Assembly (NCBI RefSeq): GCF_000801105.2
Contig: NC_079515.1
Location: 38,325,920-38,389,919 of the forward strand
Reading direction: 5' to 3'
DNA from: Raphanus sativus
Taxonomy: Eukaryota > Streptophyta > Magnoliopsida > Brassicales > Brassicaceae
Length of the DNA stretch: 64,000 nt
The translations under genes and the position numbers were made by a program. This document shows, piece by piece, positions 11,601 to 22,212 of the stretch (positions are counted from its first letter, which is position 1; every line of letters starts with the position of its first letter). Under the pieces are notes generated by a model, which ran no database searches, was not told where the DNA came from, and saw only the letters and a list, made by a program, of their open reading frames with translations.

Positions 11601-12751
11601 ACTTTTCTGACGTCAGTGATACTGAGGTGGGCAATAATTTTGCTTTCTTGTGTTAGTTATATTACATGCTAAGTGGTCGAATAGCGTCTTATATTACATG
11701 TTATATCTACTCTTACCCAGGTGGATTGCTACATTAATAACGAGGAAGAAAGGCGATATAAGAAGATGGTATGGGAAGAAATGAACAAAGAGTATATTAA
11801 GGTGATTTTTTTAGGCTATATCATCTGTGGATTCTTTATCAGTTGTCACATACATAAGACTCTTACAAAACTATATTGTTATTTGTAGGAGCAAGCAGAT
11901 AAGGAAGCTGCTCTGAAGGCGGCTAATGATGCTTTAAACGCGAGCAGCTCTAATTTGCCAGAACATGCAAGAAAGCTTGTTGAAGCTTCTAAAGCTGCCG
12001 TAGCAAAATCTAGAAAGGTGACTCCATTTCTCAGCTTTTTTTTTTATTGCGATTATGTTCCTAACGTTGTATCAAGTAACTGACATATGGTTTACTCAAT
12101 CAAATCCATACAGGAAAAGCAACAAAAACGAGCTGAGGAAGAAAAGAACTTGCCTCCCCCAGCAACCGCCACGGAAGCTGTTCGCAGAATGCTTGATAAA
12201 AAGGTTAAAATGTCTCTCTTCTTTTGATGCCTTTAGAACTAACCTGGAACTGGAAGTACATAATCATGTCCGTAAAATAGATGTTCGGCTTAAAGTTTAA
12301 CATGAGGAAACTTTTGGAGTTTTGTGTTTCTTTCTCTTTCATGACTTTGAGTCTTGACGTTTGCAGAGGCTTAGTGCGTTAATCAACTACGATCTTTTGG
12401 ACGAGCTCTTGGATACATCTGTAAGTTTTTTTTAGTATCTCCTCTGTTTCCTTAAGTACCATCACTTTTTGGTAGCTTTGTATAACTTTCTGACTCATTG
12501 TCTTGTTTCAGCCATCTGAGAAACCAGCCAAGATTTCAAGAACCGAGACAGTCATGGAAAAGACGAAGGAAGAGAAGAAGGAAGTGAAGAGCACTAAACA
12601 AGAAGATGGTGAAAATGAAGACGAAGGTGAAGAGGATGAAGAAGACTATGTGGAATCATACGACATAAACACAGACTTTCCAGACGGTGAGAAACTCTAT
12701 GAAGAGGAAGATGAAGAAGAAGAGGATGGTTATGATTTTGGACTATATTGA
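8644..12751 (+). CDS. BRF1: BRF1-like TFIIB-related factor (RNA polymerase III initiation, TFIIIB subunit)
   Basis: TFIIIB subunit that recruits RNA polymerase III to tRNA, 5S and similar genes. Nineteen exons read by splice consensus: 8644-8705, 8786-8867, 9117-9192, 9482-9570, 9654-9730, 9859-9915, 10002-10114, 10269-10348, 10454-10540, 10663-10743, 10900-11043, 11154-11300, 11401-11455, 11544-11626, 11721-11801, 11889-12017, 12114-12203, 12367-12420 and 12512-12751, total 608 aa. Residues 1-25 form a zinc ribbon (CNHCGKNV...CDLCG). Two cyclin folds follow, with LVQCSCLYLTCR and TGRKPSGICGAALYTAAL. Next are VSGGLVGGSDPPAFQRAE and the Brf homology region (IVWEEMNKEY-like MVWEEMNKEYIKEQ). The C terminus is very acidic. 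Position matches Arabidopsis At3g09360. All splice phases agree. Confidence 0.93.
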
Positions 12752-12865
12752 TGTCTTCTGTAACAAAGTTTTCTTTATAGACACTTCATTTTGTAGAACA
12801 TCGTTCACATTGTTCTTTAGAACATTGTTTACCTTTTGAATAATACTCTCCCACAACTAGTGCTG
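12752..12865. other. 3' UTR of the BRF1-like gene
   Basis: Short T-rich sequence after the stop, with AATAATACTC as a weak poly(A) signal candidate. Confidence 0.3.
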
Positions 12866-13375
12866 GTTTCAGGGTCGACCCGCCCCGACCCGTTCCGCTG
12901 CGGATTGAATCATTTTTTTAATTTAAAAACATTTTTTTAATTTAAAAATCCGATCCGCTTAACCCGCAACTGAAAAAAAGATCCATCCCGCCCCGCATAA
13001 ATTAGCGGGTAACCTGCAAAACCCGCGGGTAAAATAAAAAAATTATTTTATATATTTTATTAATATTTTTTGTAAAAAATAATATAAATAATATATTTTA
13101 ATAATTTTATTTTAAATATTCGTAATTTTTTATTATTTTTAAAATAAAAACTAATAATTTTTATTAAAAAAAAAATAAAAAAAAAATATTTTTTTTTATT
13201 TATTTTGCGAGTTAGCGGATACCCGCAGTTTAAATTCGATTGAACCGCATCCGCCACGCAAAAAATATGTTTGACCCGCACCCGCACCTGCCCCACATAT
13301 TTTTCAAATTTGTTGATCCGCACCCGTTCCGCAACGGGTAAAATGAGGCGGGACCCGCAGTAAAGAATCAGATTC
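12866..13375. repeat. CCCGC-rich dispersed repeat with an AT-rich core
   Basis: About 500 bases in which both ends carry many short ACCCGC / GCGGGT words (GACCCGCCCCGACCCG near 12891, GACCCGCACCCGCACC near 13273, GCGGGACCCGC near 13350) around an A/T homopolymer-rich core. This pattern is common in crucifer intergenic DNA and looks like a non-autonomous element or expanded repeat. I could not define terminal inverted repeats or a target duplication. The open frame 13060-13323 on the minus strand is composition-driven. Confidence 0.5.
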
Positions 13376-14538
13376 CCAAAATATTTTAATCAGAATATTT
13401 TATTTTTTTGTTTTAAAATTATTTAATCAATTATAAAATATTATTGATTATTTTAATAAAAGTAAAAACTATCTAAAAGCACAGTATGAAAACATTTCAT
13501 AAACTAAAACATGAAAAAGGTATAAAAATATTTTACATTTTGGAACAGAAAAATAGTGAGTTTGGTTTAATTTTAGAATTATTTTTTTAACAACATAATT
13601 TTAGAAAATTTTATACGGATAATAGAAGATTACAAGTAATTTTAGTGACTTCACATAAATTTCATATTCACCAACAAAGCTCTTGTTGGATAGTCAACGG
13701 ATTAGCTAATCATTAAATCCGACGGTCCCATATTTACCAGCAAAACTTATGTTCCTGTGGTTTACTCTCTACCGTTAACGCCCGTTATGGTAAAAAACTC
13801 TTTTACCTTTTCCGACTGTCCACCTTCCAGATTAATCCGTTGACGGCGTTTAATTCGTTTTAGATAATTAGTCTCTTTACCAGACCAATTTAAACCAAAT
13901 TCACTATGCTCCCTTCATTTTCATCATATCAATCTAAACTAAACTTCAAAAAAAACACCAACATTATGAGATACTTACTAGTTGTATAAGTGGTTTAGCG
14001 CAATTAAGCATTGAAAACACCCTTTCGAATTAACCAAATCGATTGATACATACCGGTTCGGTTATGTGTAATAAATGATTGCTAACTACAAGAATAAACC
14101 GGCCGAGTTAGAGAGAATAGGTTTACCCTATTAAGATAAACGGGTGAGGTCAGCTGAAGAAGTATTCGTTATAATATTTTTTTGTTTTGCTCTGTTTGGA
14201 TCCAAAGTCTCTCTCTCTCTCTCTGCTTCAACGGGCAAAGTATTTTTTCGAATAAAGTTTCGTTTTTTATTTTTTTATTTCAACGTTCCTTTTAAGGGTT
14301 TTGTTCTTTGTGATCAGATGTAGTGAAAACTGGGACTTTCCGGTTTGTTTAGGTCTGAAATCGACGCAGATTGTATTAGGGCTTCTTGATTATCAGTTTC
14401 TGTGATTAGAATTGTTATAAAGCTTTGATTTTTTTTAAAAAAAATTGGGTTCTGGGTTCTGTCTGCTTGATTGTGTGTTTTGTCTGAATGGTGTTCTTAT
14501 GGAATTGAGATGGATCTTTTAGGAAAGTGAAGAAAAAA
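13376..14538. promoter_or_regulatory. Intergenic and upstream region of the MYB3R gene
   Basis: AT-rich to about 14100, then a leader-like stretch with (CT)n at 14211-14223 and a 5' UTR-like T-rich region to the start codon. AGACCAATTT / CCGTTAACGCCCGTTATGG near 13770-13880 contain AACG/CCGTT words, the core of the mitosis-specific MSA element bound by MYB3R proteins themselves (T/C C T/C AACGG). Autoregulation is only a suggestion. No gene seen. Confidence 0.3.
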
Positions 14539-16466
14539 ATGGAGGATGAGTGTATAGAGGATAAGCAATCAACACCTTCTGTGTCTGAAGGCAGTAGTAG
14601 TAGTTTGCTCAAGTCACCTGGTGCTGTTCCAAGTCCAGCCACTGTATCTCCAACTCATAGGTACTTTCTATTGTCTGTCTGTAATCACTTTTGTCTTGTT
14701 TACAGTTTTTTTGTAATGATTATTTTAAGCTATGTGCCAGGAGGACGAGTGGTCCTGTGAGGCGAACCAAAGGCGGCTGGACAACGGAAGAGGTATTTAG
14801 TATTTGTATTGCTTTTGACTAAAATTATAAAACTTGTGGTGAGAATTGAGATGAGAAGTTGTGTTTTAATTTTATTACAGGATGAGACATTGAGAGAAGC
14901 AGTTCATAGGTTTAAAGCCAAGTCATGGAAGAAAGTAGGTAAATGACTATTAGTTCCCATGCTCTTGTTCTATGTTAGTCTTTATGAACTGTTCTTGTTG
15001 TTTGAATTGGTTTACTATTGTCTTTTAATTGCAGCTGAGTTTTTCACTCATAAGTCTGAAGTTCAATGCATGCATCGGTGGCAGAAAGTTTTGGATCCAA
15101 ACCTTACCAAGGGACCTTGGACGCAACAGGTTCCGTTATGTTTCTTTCTGATTCTTTTTTCATTTTTTTTTGTGAATGTAAGAAGAGCTTGAAAGTTATT
15201 TCTTTTTTGGCAGGAGGATGAGACAATCGTTGAGCTTGTTAAAAGATACGGGCCTGCGAAATGGGCTATGATCTCAGACTCTTTGCCAGGTCGAATTGGG
15301 AAGCAATGTCGAGAAAGGTAGTTTTATTATTAAATTCACATGAGCTGAGAGGAAAGCATTCTTTTTATTGTGAGTTGTTTCGGAAGATTCATTGTGTGTG
15401 GTTTTGTTGTTATATGTAATGCAAAGGTGGTATAACCATTTGAATCCTGGTATCAACAAGGAGGCTTGGACAATAGAGGAAGAGTTGGTTCTGTTGAAGG
15501 CTCATCTAACCTATGGCAACAAATGGGCTGAGATCGCTAAAGTCTTACCCGGGAGGTATTTACTTTTCTTTGGTTCTGTCTGCATCAAACTGTAGAGACA
15601 AACAAGGCTTAGGTTCTTGGTTTAAACTTTGATGCAGAACCGATAATTCGATAAAGAACCATTGGAATAGTTCACTGAAGAAGAAGTCAGAGTTCTTATT
15701 AGCTAATAATGGTAGCTTACCACCACCCACAGCAGCAGCAAAGAACGGTGTTCTGATTCACAAGAGAGATTCTGATTCAGTTGCTCAAACCTCTTTGGTA
15801 ACTACACAGATAATAAACAAACCAGATGAACAAGGAGACGACTCTTGTGTTCCACTCCAGGAAGTAGTTGCTGCTGCTTCACCAATGTACCCTCCTTCTT
15901 CTCCTCAGTTGCCTAAACCAGAGAACGGTTTTCATCTTTACTACAAGCCTCAGAGAGAGCAGCATTACATGGCGTCAGAAGCGGATAAGCAGCGTATGTA
16001 CGGTTATGAATACGGTTGCAGTCCAAGCACACCACCTGTTATCTTCATCACTCCACCACCACCACCACCACCGCCTCCTTTTAGAAAAGAGTGCAACAAC
16101 GGTTCAGGTCCAACGAGTCTTGAGTCTTTCCTGAGAGAAGCTGCTAGAACATTCCCAAACATGCCTTCTATTATCAGGAAAAGACCACGCAAGGTTGTTG
16201 TTGTTGTTCAGGATCACAACAAAACAGATGAAGAAGAAGAAGAAGCTGCTAAAGAGGTTGTTGATGAAAAGGTGAGCCCTGAAGAAGAAGAAGAGAAGCA
16301 GAACAATGGATCAAAGGCTTACTATATATCTCCTCCATACCGGATAGGATCCAAAAGAAGAGCTGCTTTCAAGTCAAGACAGCTCGAGTTCATGAGTCCA
16401 GAGGAAGAGAAGGCTGATGATTATGATGATGAAACTAAATCATCTGAGAAAGATAAGTTGCTTTGA
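14539..16466 (+). CDS. MYB3R3: Three-repeat (R1R2R3) MYB transcription factor, MYB3R group
   Basis: Nuclear DNA-binding factor; plant MYB3R proteins regulate G2/M genes through MSA elements. Seven exons: 14539-14660, 14741-14792, 14881-14938, 15035-15129, 15214-15317, 15427-15555 and 15638-16466, total 462 aa. R1 has GGWTTEEDETLREAV and SEVQCMHRWQKVLDP. R2 has KGPWTQQEDETIVELV and PGRIGKQCRERWYNHL. R3 has KEAWTIEEELVLLKAH and RTDNSIKNHWNSSLKKK. Each repeat keeps its regularly spaced Trp residues. The C-terminal half, all in the last exon, is low-complexity: His/Pro runs (nine Pro near 16055), acidic Glu runs and a conserved basic ...RRAAFKSRQLEF block. The start is the first ATG of the frame. 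It corresponds by order to Arabidopsis At3g09370 (MYB3R3), in the group with repressor-type MYB3Rs. Confidence 0.92.
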
Positions 16467-16973
16467 TGGAGGAGGAGGGACTCTCAACTCCCTTGCTAAA
16501 AAGAAGATATATTATTATTCTCTTGTTACACGCTGGCTTTTTTTTAGTATCTTTTATTTTATTTGTTAGGGTTAACGTTTAAGCTGTATTTAATCTAAAG
16601 AATAATCTACAGATTACATGAATCAGGATAGTGTTAATACCCAAAATACACTGTATATCATATGTTGCAACAAAGATCAAGATTAGTTTCTGTCATGCAA
16701 GTTCCTCTGGAAGAGATGTTCAATTCACATTTTACTTATTTGATTAATTTAACTATTTTAGTATCGTATATAATAAAATTAAATTAGTTAATTTGCTCCA
16801 TCAAAATTATATAATATATCTTAAAATTAATTTGCCGGATAAATATGCACAGAATAAAAGGAAATAAAGGAAACAGAGAAGTATATAAATATATAGAGAG
16901 AGACCTAGAGGCTAGAGAGCTAAACAAACGACTCAGACTATTACCAAAACCTAAATTTCCTCTCTTGTGTTCG
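16467..16973 (+). promoter_or_regulatory. MYB3R 3' flank and upstream region of the MA3 gene
   Basis: AT-rich. GTATATAAATATATAGAG at about 16880 is a good TATA-like element 75-95 bases before the ATG at 16974. The frame is open back to 16845, but that would place the TATA inside coding sequence, so 16974 is preferred as start. Confidence 0.35.
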
Positions 16974-17726
16974 ATGGAAGGCTTGTATGTTCCTGCTTTC
17001 AAGAGGAAGAAGTACGAGCAGCTGAAAAGGAAGATACTTGGGGAAGAAGATAAAGACGAAGAAGAAGATGATGAAGTTATACAAGATCATACAGAAACTG
17101 ATCTTGTCAGTCTTAAGAGAACAATCTACCAAACAATCATGTCAAGTCGTAACTTGGAGGAAGTAGGGCATAAACTACTCCAAATCAGACTTCAACCAGG
17201 TCAGGAGATGGAGCTATGTGTTATGATCTTGGAATGTTGCACTGAGGAGAGAACTCACCGTTCTTCCTTCTATGGTCACTTAGCACACAGGTTCTGTCTC
17301 CAAAGCAAAACATACAAAGAATGTTTCAAGGATCTGTTTGTGCAGCAATACGCAACAGTTCATCGTCTAGAGACTAATAATAAACTGAGGAGTGTAGCCA
17401 TGTTCTTTGCTCATATCCTAGCAACAGACGCTCTTCCGTGGAATGTTCTTGCCAATATTCGGTTAACAGAGGAAGACACAACTTCGTCGTCTCGTATCTT
17501 TGTTAAGATCCTTTTCCAACAACTCTCTGAGCAGTTGGGGATAAGGGTTTTGAATGAAAAGCTTCAGGATCCAGCCATGGAGGAGACCTTTGAGCCGATC
17601 TTCCCAAAGGACCATCCCAAGAACATGAGGTTCTCCATCAACTTCTTCACCTCCATTGGCCTTGGGGGCATCACTGAAAAACCCAGGCAGCTTCTCCATC
17701 AACTTCTTCAAGAGGATGTTGATTAG
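16974..17726 (+). CDS. Intronless MA3-domain protein derived from splicing factor CWC22, lacking the MIF4G half
   Basis: 250 aa, single exon. Residues 1-10 (MEGLYVPAFK) resemble the GVYIPPFK motif that opens the CWC22 MIF4G region. The sequence then jumps to KKYEQLKRKILGEED, which in CWC22 is the acidic linker after MIF4G, and continues through a complete MA3 domain: LVSLKRTIYQTIMSS, GHKLLQIRLQPGQEMELCVM, FVQQYATVHRLETNNKLRSV, DALPWNVLANIRLTEEDTTS and FFTSIGLGGITE. In CWC22 the MIF4G domain binds eIF4A3 and the MA3 domain contacts the spliceosome, so this protein should not bind eIF4A3 as CWC22 does. No introns plus an internal deletion suggest a retrocopy or chimeric duplicate. The C-terminal dozen residues come from a short frame-shifted duplication. 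The frame is intact, so it may be functional; expression is unknown. Confidence 0.8.
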   Translation: MEGLYVPAFKRKKYEQLKRKILGEEDKDEEEDDEVIQDHTETDLVSLKRTIYQTIMSSRNLEEVGHKLLQIRLQPGQEMELCVMILECCTEERTHRSSFYGHLAHRFCLQSKTYKECFKDLFVQQYATVHRLETNNKLRSVAMFFAHILATDALPWNVLANIRLTEEDTTSSSRIFVKILFQQLSEQLGIRVLNEKLQDPAMEETFEPIFPKDHPKNMRFSINFFTSIGLGGITEKPRQLLHQLLQEDVD

Positions 17727-18131
17727 TGAAGCATTCAGCTCTCTATTTTAATTTGTAAACAGTCTTTTATTTGCCTTGATGTGTCTACATAGAACAGAGA
17801 TATCTCTTTCATAGCTATTAGCATTTTTTTTTGTGTGTGGGATTTAGTTTAACATTCTATAATTAAGAATGAGAGTTTTGGCCATTTGTTACTTGGTTTT
17901 CACGGCAAACCCATAAACATGAAGATAGAGATAAATCAAAGTGGCTCATCATATATATAATGGTCACAAATTGGCAGAGACAGACCAAAGACACAAACGA
18001 AAGAAAGACAACGTTGCAGCCCATTATTAAACATAAAAAGCAAAACCTAATAAAACGATCATTGCGGTAGTATTATTACTTAACTAAAAAGACAAACTGA
18101 TTATCTCTGCCTTTCTTAAAAAGGGTTTTAC
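17727..18131. other. Convergent 3' flanks of the MA3 gene and metallothionein
   Basis: No gene seen. The metallothionein 3' UTR should occupy roughly the right half (minus strand). Confidence 0.4.
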
Positions 18132-18474
18132 TCATTTACAGGTGCAAGGATCACACTTGCAGTCAGATCCACACTTGCATGTACATCCATCGTTCTCGGC
18201 GTTACTCTCGCCGGAAGCCTCGTACTGGTTCTTCATAGCCGGTGCAACGCCAGAGACAAAAGTCTCACTCGTGGTTGTCTCGCCGGAAAAGCCTAAGTCA
18301 GGGTACTTTTTGCAACTGCAAAACCGAAACAAAAAACTGTTCAAGATCCAATGAGACAACATATCATGAATTAAAAACGTAACTCAAAGAGAGGCTCGAC
18401 ACTTGCCCTCCACAACAACCGTTGACGCACGTGCAGGCAGATCCACAACCACAGTTTCCTCCGCAGCAAGACAT
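18132..18474 (-). CDS. MT2A: Type-2 metallothionein with an extra N-terminal cysteine and a GC-AG intron
   Basis: Small cysteine-rich cytosolic protein that binds Cu/Zn/Cd. Two exons: 18474-18407 and 18315-18132, 83 aa. The N-terminal Cys cluster is [20 protein letters not shown] followed by CGGCKKYPDL, and the C-terminal cluster is [17 protein letters not shown]. The linker has the family words [18 protein letters not shown] and NQYEASGES. The intron donor is GG|GCAAGT (GC-AG); the only nearby GT (GTGTCG, four bases on) would break the frame, while GC-AG gives the conserved GGCKKYPDL. Compared with the usual GCKCGNGCGGC order there is one added residue and one more Cys (NGCCGGC). Matches Arabidopsis At3g09390 in position. 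A TATA-like TTTATAAAC lies about 100 bases upstream (18571-18580). Confidence 0.93.
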
Positions 18475-19541
18475 TTTTCTCGAGAAAGTTTAAAGAAAGA
18501 TCCCAACTCGAAAGAGAATTAACCAAAAGTTTTATCGCAAATGGAACTTGTGATCGATGAAGCTCCCAAGTTTATAAAGCTAAATAAAGAGGATATCCAC
18601 CGTGCACGTGTCTCGATCTCCCTCTCTGTCTCCGCTCATATCTCGCACGTCAGTTCAACAAAAGTCAGGTCGATAATTGTGGAGTATTTTGTTCGTTCTG
18701 GTGCGTTTTAGAGTGGACCGTGTCCTTGTGTTACCAGTGATAGCACCGTTCAGATTTACACGGTTGTACATGCAGATGTTAATCTACGGTTGTGATTAAT
18801 TATTTTATTTTATTCTCGGACCTTTTGAGGTATCTGTACTAGTTATCGAGTTATTAGATTTTCTGTTTTTATAAAAAAAACTTCGTATTTCTTGTTTTTA
18901 TAATCTAAAATAATACATAAAATACATTATTTGTGGTAAAGAAATATCTAAAAGTTATATAAATAAAGAGTTCTTGTCTTCTCGATATTATTATTAGAGA
19001 AGATTGTTGAAAAGGAGGGCTAATAATCCTTTATGGAGTTTCACTATGAGTGGCCGGGAGAGATTGTAGGAAAAATCAGTTCCCTAATCTTATCCGAGTG
19101 ATAAAATTTTGAATTTGAAAAGTAATTTTTTGAAAAATGATTCTACGCAATGACTCTTACAAAAAAAATTCAACAAATTAATATTCGAGATTGAGGAGAT
19201 TCAAATCCCTATATAATTGGCGTGAAAGTCGACTAATTAAGGTTTTTAAAAGTTTCCGGTTAGCAAAAAAGAAAGAACATCAACTCAAATATATTTGGCT
19301 ACCTGTATAGTTTAGCGACCAATGCAAGAAAATACATACGGTCTAACTTATTATCCCAAAATAAAATGGTTTTGCTCTTCTTGCATTATATATCATTTTT
19401 TACTAAACTAAATATTTGGTTAGAAGAGAAACAAATAGATAACAGAAACTCACTAGAGAAAAAAAAATCTAAGTTCAGTGAGTCTGTCTCTTCACAAGAT
19501 TTATAATGTTTTTTTTGTCAAATAGTTTTCTTAAATAATAT
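18475..19541. promoter_or_regulatory. Metallothionein promoter region and intergenic DNA
   Basis: The first ~200 bases hold the metallothionein leader and promoter (minus strand), with CACGTG (G-box/ABRE-like) at about 18605. The rest is AT-rich with no gene seen. Confidence 0.35.
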
Positions 19542-22212
19542 TCACATGGAAGATCTCCAAATTCTTCCTTCAAGTGAAATCACAATCACAGAAACATCAT
19601 CATGATACTTGCGGCGATCTCCTTGCGGTATCTCCAGCAACTCGTGGAAGTCCATACCTAAGCACAAACAAAGTTGTACGTGAGTTTCGTTAAAAAAACC
19701 TACGTTTTGCTTCTTAAACTGCATTTGCGTTTTTGTTCTTGTTTAGTACCATATTTTTTGGCAGCTCTAAGGAGGACTTCTTGGATGAGATGCTGAGCAG
19801 GATCACCTTCAGGGAAGGCTGAGATGAAGGAGTCGACCTCAAAGATGGCTTCCTCGTTTGAAAAGTATTCATACAACCCGTCTGAGGAGAGGATGAGGAA
19901 TTTGTCACGTGACGTGAGTCTGTGGTGGTGGAGCGACGGGAAGCACGTGATGTACGGCGATGTTCCAACGTAGTTGATTCTGAACATCTCCAGAAGCGCC
20001 TCGTTCCATTTTGGCTGAGGAAAAGAAATTTTTCTTTTTAGTTAGATATACAAAGGATCCAAAATCTAATAGTTTCCTAATGATTAATGTGTTATATCAT
20101 ATAAATTACTAGGAAATGTCACCGCATGTTATTTTGGTTCTAACCAATTCCAATGTTCTAAAAATCAGTTTATACAGCGTTTAGATGGTAAATTGTTTAT
20201 AATCGAAACAAGTTTTCTATAAAAAAAATTAATCCTAAACGCCCAGCTAGACATTAATACGCTATAAAACGGCTAATTGTTTTGGCGATTATTTGAACAT
20301 TATCCCTAATAATTAAGCCCTAATTTTACCGATATGAGAAACCACAAGATACAAGATTGTGAAAATAATTTTCTTTATAAAATGGTCTTATCACATACTT
20401 GTTTAAGAAACCCAGCGCCAAAAGCACGTGTGACCTTGAGAGAACCTTTCACTCTATCTTTCTCTATCGCCAATGGATCATCATGATGTTCCATCTTGAT
20501 TCTTCTCACTTCCTGTCACGTTTAACATATATAGTAAGTTTTCATACTATTGTTCATAAGTCATAACTATGTGATAATCAACTCACAAATTAAAGACTCA
20601 CCTCTTTATTGTTTGTGCTATGTTCCATATTAAGCTGAACAGGAACAAGAAGATTCAATCCTTTGTCTCGGACCAAGAATGTCTCTAGTGGACTCTCTTC
20701 TTTGATTCTCTCAAGCTCGTTTTGCATCTTCCTCCGCTGCCTTAGATCAGGTCTTCTAGCCAAAACCGCTCGGCTATCTCCAACGTTCATAACGTAGACG
20801 TCTTCTCCTTTCATCAGTGTCACAAGAACACACGATCCCATCAATGCTAGTTCAGGATTCTCATCTACCTTTAGATCAAACGCTTCTTCTGTTTTCTTCA
20901 ACGCTTGTTGAAGAGCTCTCAGAACGTCTCTGTGGTTGATGATCTCCAAATGAGATTCCTTGTGCGTAGACTCGATGTTTCTTGAGTTATCCTCCCACTC
21001 GCATCTCCATTGCAACTGCTTCATATTCTCGGCTATGTTTCTTGAGTCACAAGAAACAGAGTCTTCTTTCGTTACTTCAATGTTTCTTGACTCACAAGCA
21101 ACATAACCTTCTCTCATTACTGCTATGTTTCTTGGGACACAAGAAACAGAGTCTTCTTTCATTACACGGCAGTTTCCTCCACAAGAAACAGAACCTTGGT
21201 CGAGTGTACTATGTTTCTTGATCCGGGACTCGCTGTTTTCGCAATAAGATTCAAGATCCTCGGCATCTAACTTGTCGTTCCATAGCAGGCCTTTGAGCTC
21301 TTTAACCACGGCGGTGTAGAGATTGTTGAGAAGATAATCCGGTGGATCTGGACCGCTGAATCCGTCGTAGATACCAACGAAGAGCCAACCGTTTTCCTCG
21401 GAGAGGATGACGTGCACTCGATCTTCCCCTGCCTTCCCCTGCGCCCATTGTATCTTAGGCTCCTCCTCTAAAACAGACTCAGTCTTCTCTTCTTCTTCTT
21501 CTTCTTCTTCTTCTTCTTCTTCTTCTTCTTCTTCTTCTTCAGAGTCTTCTAGTTCTTTGGTTTGAGGACTTTCTTGGCTTCTCAGAGTCGTGTTGATCGC
21601 ATTGGAATCTGAAGAAGATTCGTGAGATGAATAGGAACCGTCGATTGGCTCAACCACGCTCTTCTTAGACCGAGAAGAGATCATGTTGGTGACAATGGTC
21701 TTGAATGTGAGAAACTTCTTGTTCGGTTTAGGTTTTGAGAATGATCTGGTCTTCTTTGGTTTCTTCTTTTTGTTCTTGTTCTTCCCGACCGGACCTGAAA
21801 CCAAACCGCTTTCGTTCGGACCAGACAAAAACCTACGCTCGAAGAGACCCGACTCATGAGTACCCGGTTTCTTTGTCGGACTACGCGGGACGGGCTTGAG
21901 CGGCAGAGAGGCGAATCTATTGGAGCTTTCGAATCCTGAGGCTAGCAACGACGCGTCTGTTGATGGAGAAGCAGAGAGGGCCGTTGAAGTATTGGCGCTA
22001 ACTGAAGCGCCGGAGATTGAGAAAGTGGTGGTGGTGGAGTCTGGTCGTAGGGACGGTTCTTGTTGGAAAGAAGATCGTCTTGATCCGCTGAGAACCGGCC
22101 CGACATAGTAGAAAGAGTGACCTAGGTTGTCGTGAACAGGTACGTCGTCGTATCGCTTGGAAATATCTCCGGAGGTGGTTACCGCGCAGCAGCCACTTGC
22201 TCCATTCCCCAT
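19542..22212 (-). CDS. PLL3: POLTERGEIST-like protein phosphatase 2C
   Basis: Ser/Thr phosphatase of the POL/PLL clade of PP2Cs, usually at the plasma membrane. Four exons: 22212-20602, 20512-20399, 20014-19750 and 19657-19542, 701 aa. The N terminus MGNGASGCC has Gly2 and nearby Cys residues, a candidate N-myristoylation/palmitoylation signal. A long Ser/Lys-rich region and a polyglutamate run (about residues 222-242, GAA repeats at 21490-21540) follow. The PP2C core starts at AGEDRVHV and has [54 protein letters not shown] and [15 protein letters not shown], with the metal-binding Asp residues in place. Between core blocks is a family-type insert; here it includes three 15-residue repeats (about residues 345-395). 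Position matches Arabidopsis At3g09400 (PLL3). Confidence 0.93.

Noticed and set aside
13060..13323. 87-codon minus-strand frame rich in Lys/Ile/Phe
   Set aside because: Comes from A/T homopolymers in a repeat; composition artefact.
18400..18412. Using the nearby GT (GTGTCG) as a conventional metallothionein donor
   Set aside because: It shifts the frame and destroys the conserved [10 protein letters not shown] continuation; only the GC donor fits.
21036..21140. CRISPR-like short repeats
   Set aside because: They are in-frame coding repeats without spacers in a plant gene.
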